Positions 10,792 through 20,820 of a stretch of 64,000 bases of DNA are shown here, in pieces. The translations under genes were made by a program, and so were the position numbers. The stretch comes from an uncultured Alphaproteobacteria bacterium (GTDB lineage: Bacteria > Pseudomonadota > Alphaproteobacteria > HIMB59 > GCA-002718135): contig CACKRG010000002.1 of the NCBI GenBank assembly GCA_902602515.1, positions 179,761 to 243,760 of the forward strand, read 5' to 3'. The notes under the pieces are model-generated. The model ran no database searches, was not told the DNA's origin, and worked only from the letters and a program-made list of their open reading frames with translations. Within the stretch, counting starts at the first letter, position 1. Each line of letters opens with the position of its first letter.

Positions 10792-11264
10792 TATAGTTTA
10801 GTAGGATTTGGGACACCTTTGTATACTTCTTCAGGATCAAAAACTTTTTCTTTTTCTTCAAATTTAAGAACAACTTTCGGGCTAGAATTATCTAAAGGAA
10901 TACTTCTATAAAAACATGATCTATATCCCACATGACAGCTGGCACCACCTTTGACATCAACTCTTAACCAAACACAATCTTGATCATCATCAATTCTTAT
11001 TTCTTTTATTTTCTGCGTTAATCCACTTGTTTTACCCTTATGCCAAAGTGTATTTCTACTTCTAGAAAAATAAACAGCTTCGCCCAAACTTATAGTTTTT
11101 TTAAAAGCTTCTTCATTCATATAACCTTGCATAAGTAGTTCACCAGATGAAAAATCTGTAGTTACGACTGGTATCAGACCATTTGAGTCAAATTTTGGAG
11201 CCAGCTCATTTGACTCCTCAACTTGTTCTATAGATTTTCTTTTTTCAAATTGAATGTTATTCAT
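10791..11264 (-). CDS. hisI: Phosphoribosyl-AMP cyclohydrolase
   Basis: It performs the third step of histidine synthesis, hydrolysing the purine ring of phosphoribosyl-AMP. Family blocks are clear: [31 protein letters not shown], and the zinc/magnesium-binding [10 protein letters not shown] and [15 protein letters not shown] motifs. At 157 aa it is the monofunctional type without a HisE domain. No other his gene is in the window. It overlaps hemB by 8 bp and ribA by 1 bp. Confidence 0.95.
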   Translation of the reverse strand: MNNIQFEKRKSIEQVEESNELAPKFDSNGLIPVVTTDFSSGELLMQGYMNEEAFKKTISLGEAVYFSRSRNTLWHKGKTSGLTQKIKEIRIDDDQDCVWLRVDVKGGASCHVGYRSCFYRSIPLDNSSPKVVLKFEEKEKVFDPEEVYKGVPNPTKL

Positions 11265-12258
11265 TTTTTAATTTTTCAGCAACTTCTAATGCGAAGTAAG
11301 TTAATATACCATTTGCCCCAGCTCTTTTAAAAGATAAAAGAGATTCCATTATAACTTTTTCATTGAGCCAACCTTTATTAATTGACTCTTTTATCATCGA
11401 ATACTCACCAGATACTTGGTAGGCAAAAGTTGGAACTTTAAATTCTGATTTTATTCTAGAAATAATATCAAGATAAGGCATACCAGGCTTAACCATTACC
11501 ATATCTGCTCCTTCACTTATATCTAATCCAACTTCTCTAATCGCTTCGTCACTGTTTGATGGATCCATTTGATATGTTAATTTACCATCTTTACCTAAAC
11601 TAGAACCAGAACCTATAGCATCTCTAAAAGGTCCATAAAAACCTGAAGCGTATTTTGCAGCATAAGAAAGTATTAGGGTATCTATTAAATTATTTAAATC
11701 TAATGCACTTCTTATTCTTCCAACCCTACCGTCCATCATATCTGATGGGGCGATTACATCACAACCAGCATTTGCTTGGATTAGAGCCTGTTGTTCCAAA
11801 ACCTCCAAAGTTTTATCATTATCTATCTTATCATTTATAATTAAACCATCATGCCCATGGTCCGTAAAAGGATCTAACGCAACATCACATACGATACCAA
11901 TATTTGGAAAATCTTTTTTGATACTTTTAATAGATCTGCACACCAAGTTGTTTTCATCTATAGCTAAACTTCCCTTAGAATTTTTAAGACCACTTTCAAT
12001 TTGCGGAAAAATTGCAATAGCAGGAATATTAAATTTAACTGCTTTTTCTACTTCGCTTAAAAGTTTATCAATAGAGTATCTGCTTACACCTGGCATCGAA
12101 TTAATAGGATCATCAACCTTGTTTCCTTCACATACAAACAGAGGTAAGATTAAATCATTAACACTAAGTGTATTTTCAGCAACTAAAAGGCGAGAGAATT
12201 CTTTCATTCTATTACGTCTAAGTCTTGTACTTGGAAACTTACCTTGCATATTATTCAT
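11257..12258 (-). CDS. hemB: Porphobilinogen synthase (delta-aminolevulinate dehydratase)
   Basis: It condenses two 5-aminolevulinate molecules to porphobilinogen for haem synthesis. At 333 aa it has the family's normal length. The Schiff-base lysine motif [12 protein letters not shown] and the FYGPFRDA block are present. The metal site reads [14 protein letters not shown], lacking the cysteine cluster of the zinc enzymes, as in the magnesium-type enzymes of Alphaproteobacteria. It overlaps thrS by 4 bp. Confidence 0.96.
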   Translation of the reverse strand: MNNMQGKFPSTRLRRNRMKEFSRLLVAENTLSVNDLILPLFVCEGNKVDDPINSMPGVSRYSIDKLLSEVEKAVKFNIPAIAIFPQIESGLKNSKGSLAIDENNLVCRSIKSIKKDFPNIGIVCDVALDPFTDHGHDGLIINDKIDNDKTLEVLEQQALIQANAGCDVIAPSDMMDGRVGRIRSALDLNNLIDTLILSYAAKYASGFYGPFRDAIGSGSSLGKDGKLTYQMDPSNSDEAIREVGLDISEGADMVMVKPGMPYLDIISRIKSEFKVPTFAYQVSGEYSMIKESINKGWLNEKVIMESLLSFKRAGANGILTYFALEVAEKLKNE

Positions 12259-14186
12259 TTTTTTTCTATTGGCGATTTTGCTTCTTTAGATAAGCTATTA
12301 ACAATATCTTCTAATTTAAAGGTCTTTGTTTCAGAAGATCCAATTCTTCTAACTGACACTGTTTTATCTTGAGCTTCTTTTTTTCCAACAGCGATAATTG
12401 CTGGAACTTTACTATTACTGTGTTCACGTATTTTATAACCAATTTTTTCATTACGTGTATCTATTTCGGTCCTAATTCCTTCTGATACTAATGCTTTTTG
12501 TACTTCATATGCATACTCATCAGTATCAGATGTAATTGTAGCAACAACTGCTTGCAATGGTGAAAGCCAAAAGGGAAGATGACCTGCATAATGTTCAATT
12601 AGAATTCCGGTAAACCTCTCTAAGGAACCAAATAGAGCTCTATGCAACATGACTGGTATTTTTTTATTACCATCTTCTCCAATATAATTAGCCCCCAATC
12701 TTCCAGGTAAATTTAAATCTACTTGCAGTGTGCCACATTGCCAGTCTCTGCCAATTGCATCACGTAAAACAAACTCTAATTTTGGACCGTAAAATGCACC
12801 TTCTCCTGGGTTGAGTGTGTACTCAAGACCTGTCGCTTCCATAGCCTGCATTAATGCAGCCTCAGCTTTATCCCAAATAGAATCCTCGCCTACGCGTTTT
12901 TCAGGACGGTCAGAAAATTTAATTCTAACATTATCAAAACCAAAATCCTTATAAATACTAAGTATTAAATCACATACCGTTTTACTCTCTTGTGTAATCT
13001 GATCTTCTGTACAAAATATATGTGCATCATCTTGTGTAAATGCTCTCACTCGCATTAATCCATGAAGAGCACCCGACGGTTCATAACGATGTACTTTTCC
13101 AAATTCAGATAATAGAAATGGTAAGTCTCTATAACTTTTTAATCCTTGTTTAAAAATTTCTACAGCACCAGGGCAATTCATTGGTTTGATAGCATAAATT
13201 TTATCATCTTTAGCTTCAGTCCTAAACATCATGTCACTAAATTTATCCCAGTGACCAGATGTTTCCCAAAGAGACTTATCCATCATGTCAGGTGTATTAG
13301 TTTCTACGTAACCTGCCTTGTCTTGTCTGTTTCGCATATAATTTATTAACGATTGGAACAATGTCCAACCTTTAGGATGCCAAAAAACCGCTCCAGGAGC
13401 CTCTTCCTGAAAATGAAATAAATTCATTTCTCTCCCTAGTTTTCGGTGATCTCTTTTTTCTGCTTCTTCAATTTGTAAAAGGTGTTGTTCAAGATCCTTT
13501 TCTGTTGCCCAGGCTGTTCCATAAATTCTTGTTAGCATTGCATTAGATGAGTCACCTCTCCAGTAAGCACCAGCAACTTTCATTAATTTAAATGCTTTAC
13601 CAATTTGTTTTGTTGAAACCATATGAGGACCTCTACACAAGTCTAACCAATCACCTTGTTTGTAAATACTGATTTCCTCATTATCAGGTAGATCATTAAT
13701 TAATTCAACTTTGTAGTTTTCACCTTTATCTTTAAAGTGTTTTATTGATTCTTCTTTAGACCATACTTCTCTTATAAAATTTTTATTTCTTTGAATGATA
13801 TCGTGCATCTTCTTTTCAATTTTTGGAAGATCAGAAACAGTAAAAGGTTCATCTCTTGCAAAATCATAATAGAAACCATTTTCAATTGCTGGACCAATTG
13901 TAACTTGTGTTCCAGGGTATAATTCTTGAACAGCTTCTGCCATTACATGAGCACAATCATGTCGTATTAATTCAAGTGCTTCCTCGCTATCCCTTTTTAA
14001 AATTGCTACAGATGCATCACTATTAATAGGTAAACTAATATCTTTTATGTCATTATTTATTTTTATAGCGATTGATTCTTTGGCAAGAGATTTAGAAATT
14101 TGTGATGCCAACTCAAGACCATTAATGCCCTTATCAACTTCCTTTTTATTTCCATCTGGAAATGTAATTGTTATCTTTTCACTCAT
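12255..14186 (-). CDS. thrS: Threonyl-tRNA synthetase
   Basis: A full class II synthetase (643 aa). The order is an N-terminal TGS domain (1-60), the SAD editing domain with [12 protein letters not shown] (about 73-84), a catalytic core with [10 protein letters not shown] (zinc Cys) and the FRYEPSG-type motif 2 ([17 protein letters not shown]), and a C-terminal anticodon-binding domain. It attaches threonine to tRNA-Thr. The start overlaps the cysS stop by 4 bp and the stop overlaps hemB. Confidence 0.98.
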   Translation of the reverse strand: MSEKITITFPDGNKKEVDKGINGLELASQISKSLAKESIAIKINNDIKDISLPINSDASVAILKRDSEEALELIRHDCAHVMAEAVQELYPGTQVTIGPAIENGFYYDFARDEPFTVSDLPKIEKKMHDIIQRNKNFIREVWSKEESIKHFKDKGENYKVELINDLPDNEEISIYKQGDWLDLCRGPHMVSTKQIGKAFKLMKVAGAYWRGDSSNAMLTRIYGTAWATEKDLEQHLLQIEEAEKRDHRKLGREMNLFHFQEEAPGAVFWHPKGWTLFQSLINYMRNRQDKAGYVETNTPDMMDKSLWETSGHWDKFSDMMFRTEAKDDKIYAIKPMNCPGAVEIFKQGLKSYRDLPFLLSEFGKVHRYEPSGALHGLMRVRAFTQDDAHIFCTEDQITQESKTVCDLILSIYKDFGFDNVRIKFSDRPEKRVGEDSIWDKAEAALMQAMEATGLEYTLNPGEGAFYGPKLEFVLRDAIGRDWQCGTLQVDLNLPGRLGANYIGEDGNKKIPVMLHRALFGSLERFTGILIEHYAGHLPFWLSPLQAVVATITSDTDEYAYEVQKALVSEGIRTEIDTRNEKIGYKIREHSNSKVPAIIAVGKKEAQDKTVSVRRIGSSETKTFKLEDIVNSLSKEAKSPIEKK

Positions 14187-15568
14187 CTAGATTTCCGCCA
14201 AATCGTTCCTTTATTAGTATCTTCTATTTCTATGCCTTTATCTTTTAATGTGTCCCTAATAGTATCTGCTAAATTAAAATTTTTACTGCGTCTAGCTTCA
14301 TTCCGTTCATTTATCAACCTTTCAATTTCTTCAGCATTTTCAGTATCTTTTTGATTATAACCTAACCAATTTCCTGGATCATCTTCAAGAATACCTAATA
14401 TTTTACCTGCAGAAAGAAGATTATTTTTAATTTCTTTTTTTCTTTCATCTGATGCAGATGAAGCATCATTTGCCTCTTCATTAAGTTTTGCAATGACTTT
14501 AGGTGTATTCAAATCATCTAAAAATGATTCCATTATAGAATCAGAAGGTAACTTAAAATCTGCTTCAACTTCTGATAGCTCTAATAGAACTCTATAAAGT
14601 CGATCTATCATTTTGCTATTTTGTTCAATGATTTCTTCTGTCCAGTTCAATGGTTGTTTGTAATGAGCTGATAACAATGTTAATCGTAAAACCTCTCCCT
14701 TGTATTTTTTATTGAGATCATGAACGAGTTTAATATTGCCAATCGACTTTGACATTTTTTCTCCCTCAACATTAACAAATCCATTATGAAACCAATAAGT
14801 TGCAAAATCTTTAGGATCTTTATTTTCTGATATGGAACAAGTTTGCGCTATTTCATTTTCATGATGAGGAAAAACCAAGTCAATTCCACCGCTGTGGATA
14901 TCAAAAGGAAGACCCAATGATTTTTCTGACATAACGGAGCATTCTAAATGCCATCCTGGTCTTCCAAATCCCCAAGGTGAATCCCACCCAGGTAAGGGTG
15001 AGGGAGACGGCTTCCATAAAATGAAATCTGCTGGATCTTTTTTGAACGGTGCTACTTCAACACGACTTCCAGCTATTTGTTCATCTCTATTTCTTTTAGA
15101 AAGAATTCCATAATTATCAAAACTAGGTACATGAAATAAAACATGACCCTCTTTTTCATAAGCTTTATTTTCATCAATTAATTTTTTTATCAACTCGATC
15201 ATTTCTTTAATATGATCAGTTGCCCTTGGTTGAATATCAGGTAGATTAACACCAAGTGCGCTCATGTCATTATTGTAAATCTCAGTATATTTATTTGTGA
15301 TAACACTTATGTCCTCACCTGTTTCTTTTGAAGCTTCTATAATCTTGTCATCAATGTCAGTGATATTAGACACATAGGTCACTTTTTTAAATTGTGTTTT
15401 TAATACACGGACTAATAAATCATTTACAACTGCCATACGCGCATTACCTATGTGCGCAAAATTGTAAACAGTTGGACCGCATGCATATATTCTTACATGA
15501 TCTGGATTAACTGGTTTAAAAAATTCTTTTTTACCACTTAATGTGTTTTGTAACTGTAATGACATCAA
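14183..15568 (-). CDS. cysS: Cysteinyl-tRNA synthetase
   Basis: A class I synthetase (461 aa, normal length). The HIGH motif reads HIGN (39-42) just after zinc ligand Cys30; KMSKS is present (EKMSKSIGN), and the further zinc ligands LECS and HHENE are visible. It charges tRNA-Cys. Two consecutive ATG codons occur at the start and either may be used. It is the first gene of the overlapping minus-strand operon with thrS and hemB. Confidence 0.97.
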   Translation of the reverse strand: MMSLQLQNTLSGKKEFFKPVNPDHVRIYACGPTVYNFAHIGNARMAVVNDLLVRVLKTQFKKVTYVSNITDIDDKIIEASKETGEDISVITNKYTEIYNNDMSALGVNLPDIQPRATDHIKEMIELIKKLIDENKAYEKEGHVLFHVPSFDNYGILSKRNRDEQIAGSRVEVAPFKKDPADFILWKPSPSPLPGWDSPWGFGRPGWHLECSVMSEKSLGLPFDIHSGGIDLVFPHHENEIAQTCSISENKDPKDFATYWFHNGFVNVEGEKMSKSIGNIKLVHDLNKKYKGEVLRLTLLSAHYKQPLNWTEEIIEQNSKMIDRLYRVLLELSEVEADFKLPSDSIMESFLDDLNTPKVIAKLNEEANDASSASDERKKEIKNNLLSAGKILGILEDDPGNWLGYNQKDTENAEEIERLINERNEARRSKNFNLADTIRDTLKDKGIEIEDTNKGTIWRKSR

Positions 15569-15576
15569 TATAATTT

Positions 15577-15999
15577 TTAATAATTAAGTTCTATTACCAC
15601 GGGTTCGCCATGAACTAAAATGATTGCAGCTTTTTCAAATGATGGGGGACCTTTTGGCTGATAATTATTACTAAAGGCAAAACCTTCTTTTGGTCTCCAG
15701 AATAATCCAGTTTTTAATTTTCCGTCCGAATCTTCATCGTGATAGGCAACAATTGCTATTTTTCCTTCATGGATTTTACTCAAAGGAACAACAACCTCAC
15801 CCTTTTGCACTCTTTTTCTAACGCTCTCAATAGCTAATTCTTCATCTAAAAAGCTCTCTTTTGAGTCATATATCTTAACATCAATGTAGCCATCACCATG
15901 TTCTATATTTGGAAAAATGATAGTTCCATGTGCAAAAATACCTAATGACCATGTGACTGTTAAGCAAAAAAAGAATATTTTAGTAAAAAAGCTTTTCAT
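15577..15999 (-). CDS. Secreted DUF2141 protein
   Basis: A 140-aa exported protein with a signal peptide of about 23 residues (ends FAHG). The mature part matches DUF2141, with the block AIVAYHDEDSDGKLKTGLFWRPKEGFAFSNN followed by GPPSFEKA near the end; these are the family's hallmarks. DUF2141 proteins are small periplasmic or cell-surface beta proteins of unknown role. It is 8 bp upstream of cysS and may be the first gene of that transcript. Confidence 0.8.
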   Translation of the reverse strand: MKSFFTKIFFFCLTVTWSLGIFAHGTIIFPNIEHGDGYIDVKIYDSKESFLDEELAIESVRKRVQKGEVVVPLSKIHEGKIAIVAYHDEDSDGKLKTGLFWRPKEGFAFSNNYQPKGPPSFEKAAIILVHGEPVVIELNY

Positions 16000-16027
16000 A
16001 TAAGTATCCTAATTATAATAGAATCAA

Positions 16028-17233
16028 GTGCTGAACAATAAAGAATATCTAAATAGACTATATCAATCGGATAAACCTCTTATAATTTATAAAACAGATA
16101 AGGGTTATGACATATATACTGATTTTTCTTCACGAACTATTATTAATAAAAAAAATCTAAAATATTTTCTTAATACCGAATCAAAATCAAAAAAATCTAA
16201 AATTAAAGAACTAAATTGTTATGTTGGTTTCTTTGGTTACAAACTTCTTTGTGAAAATATAGGAATAAAGTTTCCAAAACAGCGATCTAAAAATTTTTAT
16301 AGTGGTGTTTTTTACAAACCACATACTAAAATTAGTATTGGTAAAAAAATAATAATAAGAAGTATTAAACCTAATTTTAGAACTATAAGTATCAATACGA
16401 AAAAATATTTACGGTTAAATAAAAAGTTTAATCTTAATTTATCTTTAAAGCAGTATTCAAAGCTTTTTAATGATTTTTCTAAAAATATAAAACAAGGAAA
16501 AACTTATCAGATTAAAATAGCTCAAACTTATTCAAAAAAAGGTAACATCAATGCCATTGAATTTTTTTGGAAGTTAATGAAAATAAATGAATCACCTGAA
16601 AGTTTTCTTATCAGAGAAAAGGACTATAATATCATAAGTTGTTCACCAGAGACACTCATAGTCAAAAAAGGTTACACAATTAAAACTAAACCTATTGCTG
16701 GAACATTAAGAAAAACAAAGCAGTTAAATAAAAATAAAGCTCTGGCTTTCTTTAGAAGAAATGAAAAAGAAACAAAAGAACATAATATGATTGTTGATAT
16801 GGAAAGAAATGATTTGTCTAAAATTTGTAAAACCGGATCTGTAAAAATAGATAAACTAAAAAAGGTTGAGGAGTATCGTGACCTTTTTCATTATGTTACG
16901 ACAATCAGAGGAGTTATAAAAAATAAAGTGAGTAACCATGATATAATTTCTTCTTTAATGCCGGGTGGTTCAGTCATTGGTTGTCCAAAGATTAGTACTA
17001 TTCAACTTTTAAATAGAAAAGAAAAATTTGATAGAAACATTTATACAGGCAGTTTTGGAATTATACATTCAAATGGTGATATGCGATTTAACATAATGAT
17101 TAGAACACTACTTAATTTTAAAAATGATATTGAATTATCTGTTGCTAGTGGTGTTATCCTAGGTAGTACTGCAAATAAAGAATATAATGAAAATTACATT
17201 AAAGCTAAATCGCTTCTAGATTTATTTAACTAA
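16028..17233 (+). CDS. pabB: Aminodeoxychorismate synthase component I (PabB-like)
   Basis: A chorismate-utilising enzyme (401 aa) that, with PabA, makes 4-amino-4-deoxychorismate for folate. Conserved blocks are KPIAGTLRK, MIVDMERNDLS, PGGSVIGCPK and YTGSFGII. The PGGS motif favours PabB over TrpE. The KPIAGT motif has Ala where E. coli PabB has its nucleophilic Lys, as in TrpE and in some known PabB proteins. The start is GTG. The setting (pabA, pabC, folP, folB, folK) argues for folate synthesis. Confidence 0.82.
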   Translation: MLNNKEYLNRLYQSDKPLIIYKTDKGYDIYTDFSSRTIINKKNLKYFLNTESKSKKSKIKELNCYVGFFGYKLLCENIGIKFPKQRSKNFYSGVFYKPHTKISIGKKIIIRSIKPNFRTISINTKKYLRLNKKFNLNLSLKQYSKLFNDFSKNIKQGKTYQIKIAQTYSKKGNINAIEFFWKLMKINESPESFLIREKDYNIISCSPETLIVKKGYTIKTKPIAGTLRKTKQLNKNKALAFFRRNEKETKEHNMIVDMERNDLSKICKTGSVKIDKLKKVEEYRDLFHYVTTIRGVIKNKVSNHDIISSLMPGGSVIGCPKISTIQLLNRKEKFDRNIYTGSFGIIHSNGDMRFNIMIRTLLNFKNDIELSVASGVILGSTANKEYNENYIKAKSLLDLFN

Positions 17234-17790
17234 TGATTTATCTCATTGATCACGAAGACTCATTTACATACAATTTAGCTCATCTACTAGATAGCATTGA
17301 GCCAACAGTTGTTTCAAATTATTATGAAATAGATCAAAATAAACTAGAAAAATCTTCAACAATTGTCCTTTCACCAGGTCCTGGTGAACCAAAAGATTAT
17401 CCATTAACAACTAAAATTTATAATAAATATAAAGGAATAAAAAAAATATTAGGAATATGCCTAGGTTTCCAACAAATAGTTTTTTGTGAAGGGGCTAAAA
17501 TAATTCAGCAAAAAAATATTCTTCATGGCTATCAGAGTCACATTAAAGTTATTAACGATAAATCAATATTTAAAAAAAATTTTAATTTCTTAGGGGGTCG
17601 ATATCATTCTTTAAAAATGGCTGAACCGTTTATTTCTCAATCAATGATAATTACAATGCGTTGTGTAAAAACAAATGTAGCAATGGCGGTTGAAGATGAT
17701 ATTAATAAAGTCTATGGATTACAGTTTCACCCAGATTCATTTTTAACTCCACATGGAAAATATCTTATTAAAAAAATCCTTTCACGCTAA
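17233..17790 (+). CDS. pabA: Glutamine amidotransferase subunit PabA/TrpG
   Basis: A class I glutamine amidotransferase (185 aa) that delivers ammonia to the PabB subunit. The catalytic Cys lies in GICLGFQQI, the catalytic His in GLQFHPDSFLTPHG, and the oxyanion motif reads LSPGPGEP. PabA and TrpG cannot be separated by sequence alone, and one protein may serve both pathways. It overlaps pabB by 1 bp, and its tail overlaps pabC by 38 bp in another frame. Confidence 0.88.
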   Translation: MIYLIDHEDSFTYNLAHLLDSIEPTVVSNYYEIDQNKLEKSSTIVLSPGPGEPKDYPLTTKIYNKYKGIKKILGICLGFQQIVFCEGAKIIQQKNILHGYQSHIKVINDKSIFKKNFNFLGGRYHSLKMAEPFISQSMIITMRCVKTNVAMAVEDDINKVYGLQFHPDSFLTPHGKYLIKKILSR

Positions 17791-18508
17791 GAATTTTAAA
17801 TTACTTAAGTTCAATTCTCTTTGGGGATACAAGGGTATCTTTACAACGATTAGATTATTTGGCAAAGAGCCAAATTTTATCTTAGTTGATCAGCATTTGA
17901 AAAAACTAAATAAAGATTTAAGATATTTTCGCATTGATGTTAAAATTTCAAAAAATTTTTTAACTAATTTCTTAAATAAATATTCTAAAATTAAAAATTA
18001 CGATCACCTATTAAGAATTGCAGTTACAAAAAAAATAATCTCACTATCTGTACGTAAACGAAACAAAGATAATATGTATTTTACTGCAAAATTTTTTAGA
18101 TTCCAACGAGCTTTACCTAACTTCAAAAACTTACAGTACAAAAAAATAATTTCTTTACAAAAAAAAATTAATTTGCAAAAAGAAGAAATTCTTTTTTATT
18201 TTAACAAAAAAGTCTTAGAAGGCTCTACGACCAATTTAATTTTCGTAAACAGTAATAAATTATTTATTCCAAAAAATTACTATTATTATGGAATTACACT
18301 AGAATACCTAATTAAAAATCTACCTTATAAAATTTATAGAAAAGATATTAATATTTCTAGTTTACATCAATTTAGTGAAATACTTTTAGTTGGCTCTGGT
18401 AAAGGTGTGGTTAGTATTTCTTTTATTAAACAATTTAATTGGTGCAGATCTTCAATGAAAATATATAATTTATTATCAAAAAAATATTCAAAAATATTAT
18501 TAAAATGA
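17753..18508 (+). CDS. pabC: Aminodeoxychorismate lyase-like class IV PLP enzyme
   Basis: A fold-type IV PLP protein (251 aa). The N-terminal block SLWGYKGIFTTIRLF aligns with the LLYGDGVFETIR motif, the PLP lysine falls in the LQYKK region, and LEGSTTNLIFV is the cofactor phosphate loop. PabC releases 4-aminobenzoate and pyruvate from aminodeoxychorismate. A D-amino-acid or branched-chain aminotransferase role is possible by fold, but the position between pabA and folP makes PabC the best call. The protein is very rich in Lys, Asn and Ile and diverged. Confidence 0.75.
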   Translation: MENILLKKSFHAKNFKLLKFNSLWGYKGIFTTIRLFGKEPNFILVDQHLKKLNKDLRYFRIDVKISKNFLTNFLNKYSKIKNYDHLLRIAVTKKIISLSVRKRNKDNMYFTAKFFRFQRALPNFKNLQYKKIISLQKKINLQKEEILFYFNKKVLEGSTTNLIFVNSNKLFIPKNYYYYGITLEYLIKNLPYKIYRKDINISSLHQFSEILLVGSGKGVVSISFIKQFNWCRSSMKIYNLLSKKYSKILLK

Positions 18509-19323
18509 AATTAGGTAAATATAATTTTAAACTAACTGGACCAACGGTAATGGGAATATGCAATGTTACTCCCGACTCTTTTAGTGATGGTGGAAAGAGT
18601 TTTAAAAGTTCAGATGCACTGAAAAATATCAAAGAAATGGTAAAAAATGGAGCAAGTATTATTGATATTGGAGCAGAAAGTACAAGACCTGGCTCAGATC
18701 CATTAACACACAAAGAAGAAGTCAAAAGATTAGACCCGATATTAAAAAAATTGCCAAAAAATAAATTTGTCATATCTGTTGATACTAATAAAATTGAGAC
18801 TCAAGAATATGCATTAAATATGGGAGTGCATATTATAAATGATGTCTTTGGCGGTTCAGAAGATTTATTTTTTTTAACTAAAAAATTTAAAACTGGTTTA
18901 ATTTTAATGCACACACCTGCACCACCCAAAACTATGCAAAAAAAAATAAACTCATATAATAATGTTGTGGAAGATATTAAAAAAATATTTCTCCAGAAAA
19001 TTAAACAATTAGAAAAAATAAAAATTCCTTCATCTAAAGTTTGGTTTGACCCAGGTATTGGTTTTGGTAAAAATTTTAAACAAAATATAGAAATCATGCA
19101 AAAAATTAATCAGTTTAAGTTTAAAGGATATGGATTATTATTAGGATCATCTAGAAAAAGTTGGATCAACTTCATAGATAAAAGTGAAACAAATCAAAGA
19201 TTGGGAGGTTCAATCGCTTCTGCATTATATTGTTATCAAAAGGGAGTTGATATATTTAGAGTTCATGACATAAAAGAAACATCTCAATCATTAAAAATTT
19301 TTGAAAAACTATGTTTAAAGTAG
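18505..19323 (+). CDS. folP: Dihydropteroate synthase
   Basis: It joins 4-aminobenzoate to hydroxymethyl-dihydropterin pyrophosphate, the step blocked by sulfonamides. At 272 aa it is normal in length. Signature 1 (MGICNVTPDSFSDGGKSF) and signature 2 (DIGAESTRPGSDP) are intact, and the late block GSSRKSWI carries the phosphate-binding residues. It overlaps pabC by 4 bp and folB by 13 bp, consistent with one translationally coupled folate operon. Confidence 0.96.
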   Translation: MKLGKYNFKLTGPTVMGICNVTPDSFSDGGKSFKSSDALKNIKEMVKNGASIIDIGAESTRPGSDPLTHKEEVKRLDPILKKLPKNKFVISVDTNKIETQEYALNMGVHIINDVFGGSEDLFFLTKKFKTGLILMHTPAPPKTMQKKINSYNNVVEDIKKIFLQKIKQLEKIKIPSSKVWFDPGIGFGKNFKQNIEIMQKINQFKFKGYGLLLGSSRKSWINFIDKSETNQRLGGSIASALYCYQKGVDIFRVHDIKETSQSLKIFEKLCLK

Positions 19324-19655
19324 AAATTAAAAACTTATCCATCAGTGCACACATAGGTATCACTGCCCAAGAGCGAAAGAAAAAACAGCTATTAAAGGTA
19401 ACATTAGAATTTAGTTATCCTATTCAAAACTCACTAGATTTAAATAATATAAATAATGTTAAGGATTATTCATCTATTACAAAATATTTAAAAACTTTCA
19501 TAAAGGAATCTCAATCGCATACTCTTGAACATTTAATTATTAAAACATCTAATGTTCTTGAAAAAAAATATAAAATAAAAAATGTTAAAATTACAATTAA
19601 CAAAACAGCTGTAGCAAAAAAATATGGAGCTGAATCACTAAGTGTATCAAACTGA
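19311..19655 (+). CDS. folB: Dihydroneopterin aldolase
   Basis: A 114-aa FolB/FolX-family protein that cleaves dihydroneopterin to 6-hydroxymethyl-dihydropterin. It has the HIGITAQERKKKQ substrate block, a central DYSSI segment, the conserved SHTLEHLI motif, and a C-terminal Lys-rich KNVKITINKTAVAKKYG strand. It overlaps folP by 13 bp and folK by 14 bp. Confidence 0.92.
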   Translation: MFKVEIKNLSISAHIGITAQERKKKQLLKVTLEFSYPIQNSLDLNNINNVKDYSSITKYLKTFIKESQSHTLEHLIIKTSNVLEKKYKIKNVKITINKTAVAKKYGAESLSVSN

Positions 19656-20142
19656 AACAATAATCGCACTTGGCTCAAATCTAGGTAATGCTGTATTTAA
19701 TTTACGCAGTGCCGTTAGAGAGTTAGAAAATATTGGTAATATAAAAAAATTTGCAAATATTTATATTTCTTCCCCCTATGGATATAAATCACAAAATAAT
19801 TTTTTTAACACTGCAATAAAACTATTAACCAATCAGCAGCCATTAGAATTAATAAATAATATTTATGAAATTGAAAAAAAATTAAAAAAAAATAAAAAAA
19901 TTATCAATGGTCCAAGAGTTATTGACTTGGATATAATTTTTTTTGGTAAAAAAAAATTTAATAAAAAAAATTTAATAATTCCTCATCCAAGAGCAATTGA
20001 AAGAGACTTTGTTTTATATCCAATACTAGATCTTGATCCATTTCTTAGACATCCGATTGAAAAAAAATCAATAAAGGCATTATCGAAAGAGCTAAACAAT
20101 AAATATATTATTAAAAGATTATCCTACCGAAATTTGATTTAA
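19642..20142 (+). CDS. folK: HPPK (hydroxymethyl-dihydropterin pyrophosphokinase)
   Basis: It transfers pyrophosphate from ATP to 6-hydroxymethyl-dihydropterin, making the substrate of FolP. The 166 aa protein has the N-terminal ALGSNLGN motif, the SSPYGY loop and the signature GPRVIDLDIIFFG with the two catalytic Asp residues. The start is GTG within folB. It ends the folate operon and overlaps the convergent trpF by 24 bp, so no intergenic terminator exists between them. Confidence 0.94.
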   Translation: MYQTETIIALGSNLGNAVFNLRSAVRELENIGNIKKFANIYISSPYGYKSQNNFFNTAIKLLTNQQPLELINNIYEIEKKLKKNKKIINGPRVIDLDIIFFGKKKFNKKNLIIPHPRAIERDFVLYPILDLDPFLRHPIEKKSIKALSKELNNKYIIKRLSYRNLI

Positions 20143-20769
20143 AAACTCTTTTAGTTTTGATTTAGAAATTAAATTTCTCTGATTTTTTAAACTCCTAGAA
20201 ATATCTAACCCAAAAGGTGTTATTTGTTTTAGAATTTTGGAAACATTTTTTTTGTCTATACCTCCACCAATATAAACTGGAATATTTTTATTTTTTATAA
20301 ATTGTATTTGTTTAATACTCTTTCTCAGTGAGTATTTTTTAATACTCTTTTTTTTATAAACATTCATATCGAAATAAATAACATCAACAATTTTTCTAAT
20401 TGATTTAATGTATTTTTCATCAAAATTTTCTGGATTAACTGCAATACCAATTTTTAATCTTTTAAATATTTTTTTTATTCTTATTAAATCTTTTTTGGAA
20501 AAATGATATGAACATGAAATTGTCTTTGGTTTTGTAAAATCTATTTGTTCAACTAGTTTGTTCAAAGATACATACCGAGTTAGAAGTACTGATTCTATTT
20601 TAAAATTTTTACATTCTTTAATTAATGATTGTATTTTTTTATCACTAACTGTGTTTGGTCCATTTAAATTTTTACTTACAAAGCCTAATGATTTGATTTT
20701 ATTTTTATACGCGACTTCAACGGATTTTACATTTGTTATGCCACAAATTTTTAGAGGTATATTTTTCAT
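20119..20769 (-). CDS. trpF: Divergent phosphoribosylanthranilate isomerase
   Basis: A TIM-barrel protein (216 aa) of the TrpF family, expected to convert phosphoribosylanthranilate to CdRP in tryptophan synthesis. The catalytic Cys is in KICGIT, the catalytic Asp in YFDMN, and phosphate loops GGGI and GLDISRS are visible. The SPR-type loop that carries a substrate-binding Arg reads NGPNTVS, with Asn in that place. It is very Lys/Ile-rich. No other trp gene is near apart from a possibly dual-purpose pabA. Confidence 0.75.
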   Translation of the reverse strand: MKNIPLKICGITNVKSVEVAYKNKIKSLGFVSKNLNGPNTVSDKKIQSLIKECKNFKIESVLLTRYVSLNKLVEQIDFTKPKTISCSYHFSKKDLIRIKKIFKRLKIGIAVNPENFDEKYIKSIRKIVDVIYFDMNVYKKKSIKKYSLRKSIKQIQFIKNKNIPVYIGGGIDKKNVSKILKQITPFGLDISRSLKNQRNLISKSKLKEFLNQISVG

Positions 20770-20820
20770 TTAATTTTATTTTAAAAATTATAAATATATG
20801 TAAACTATTTTTTTATTTAT

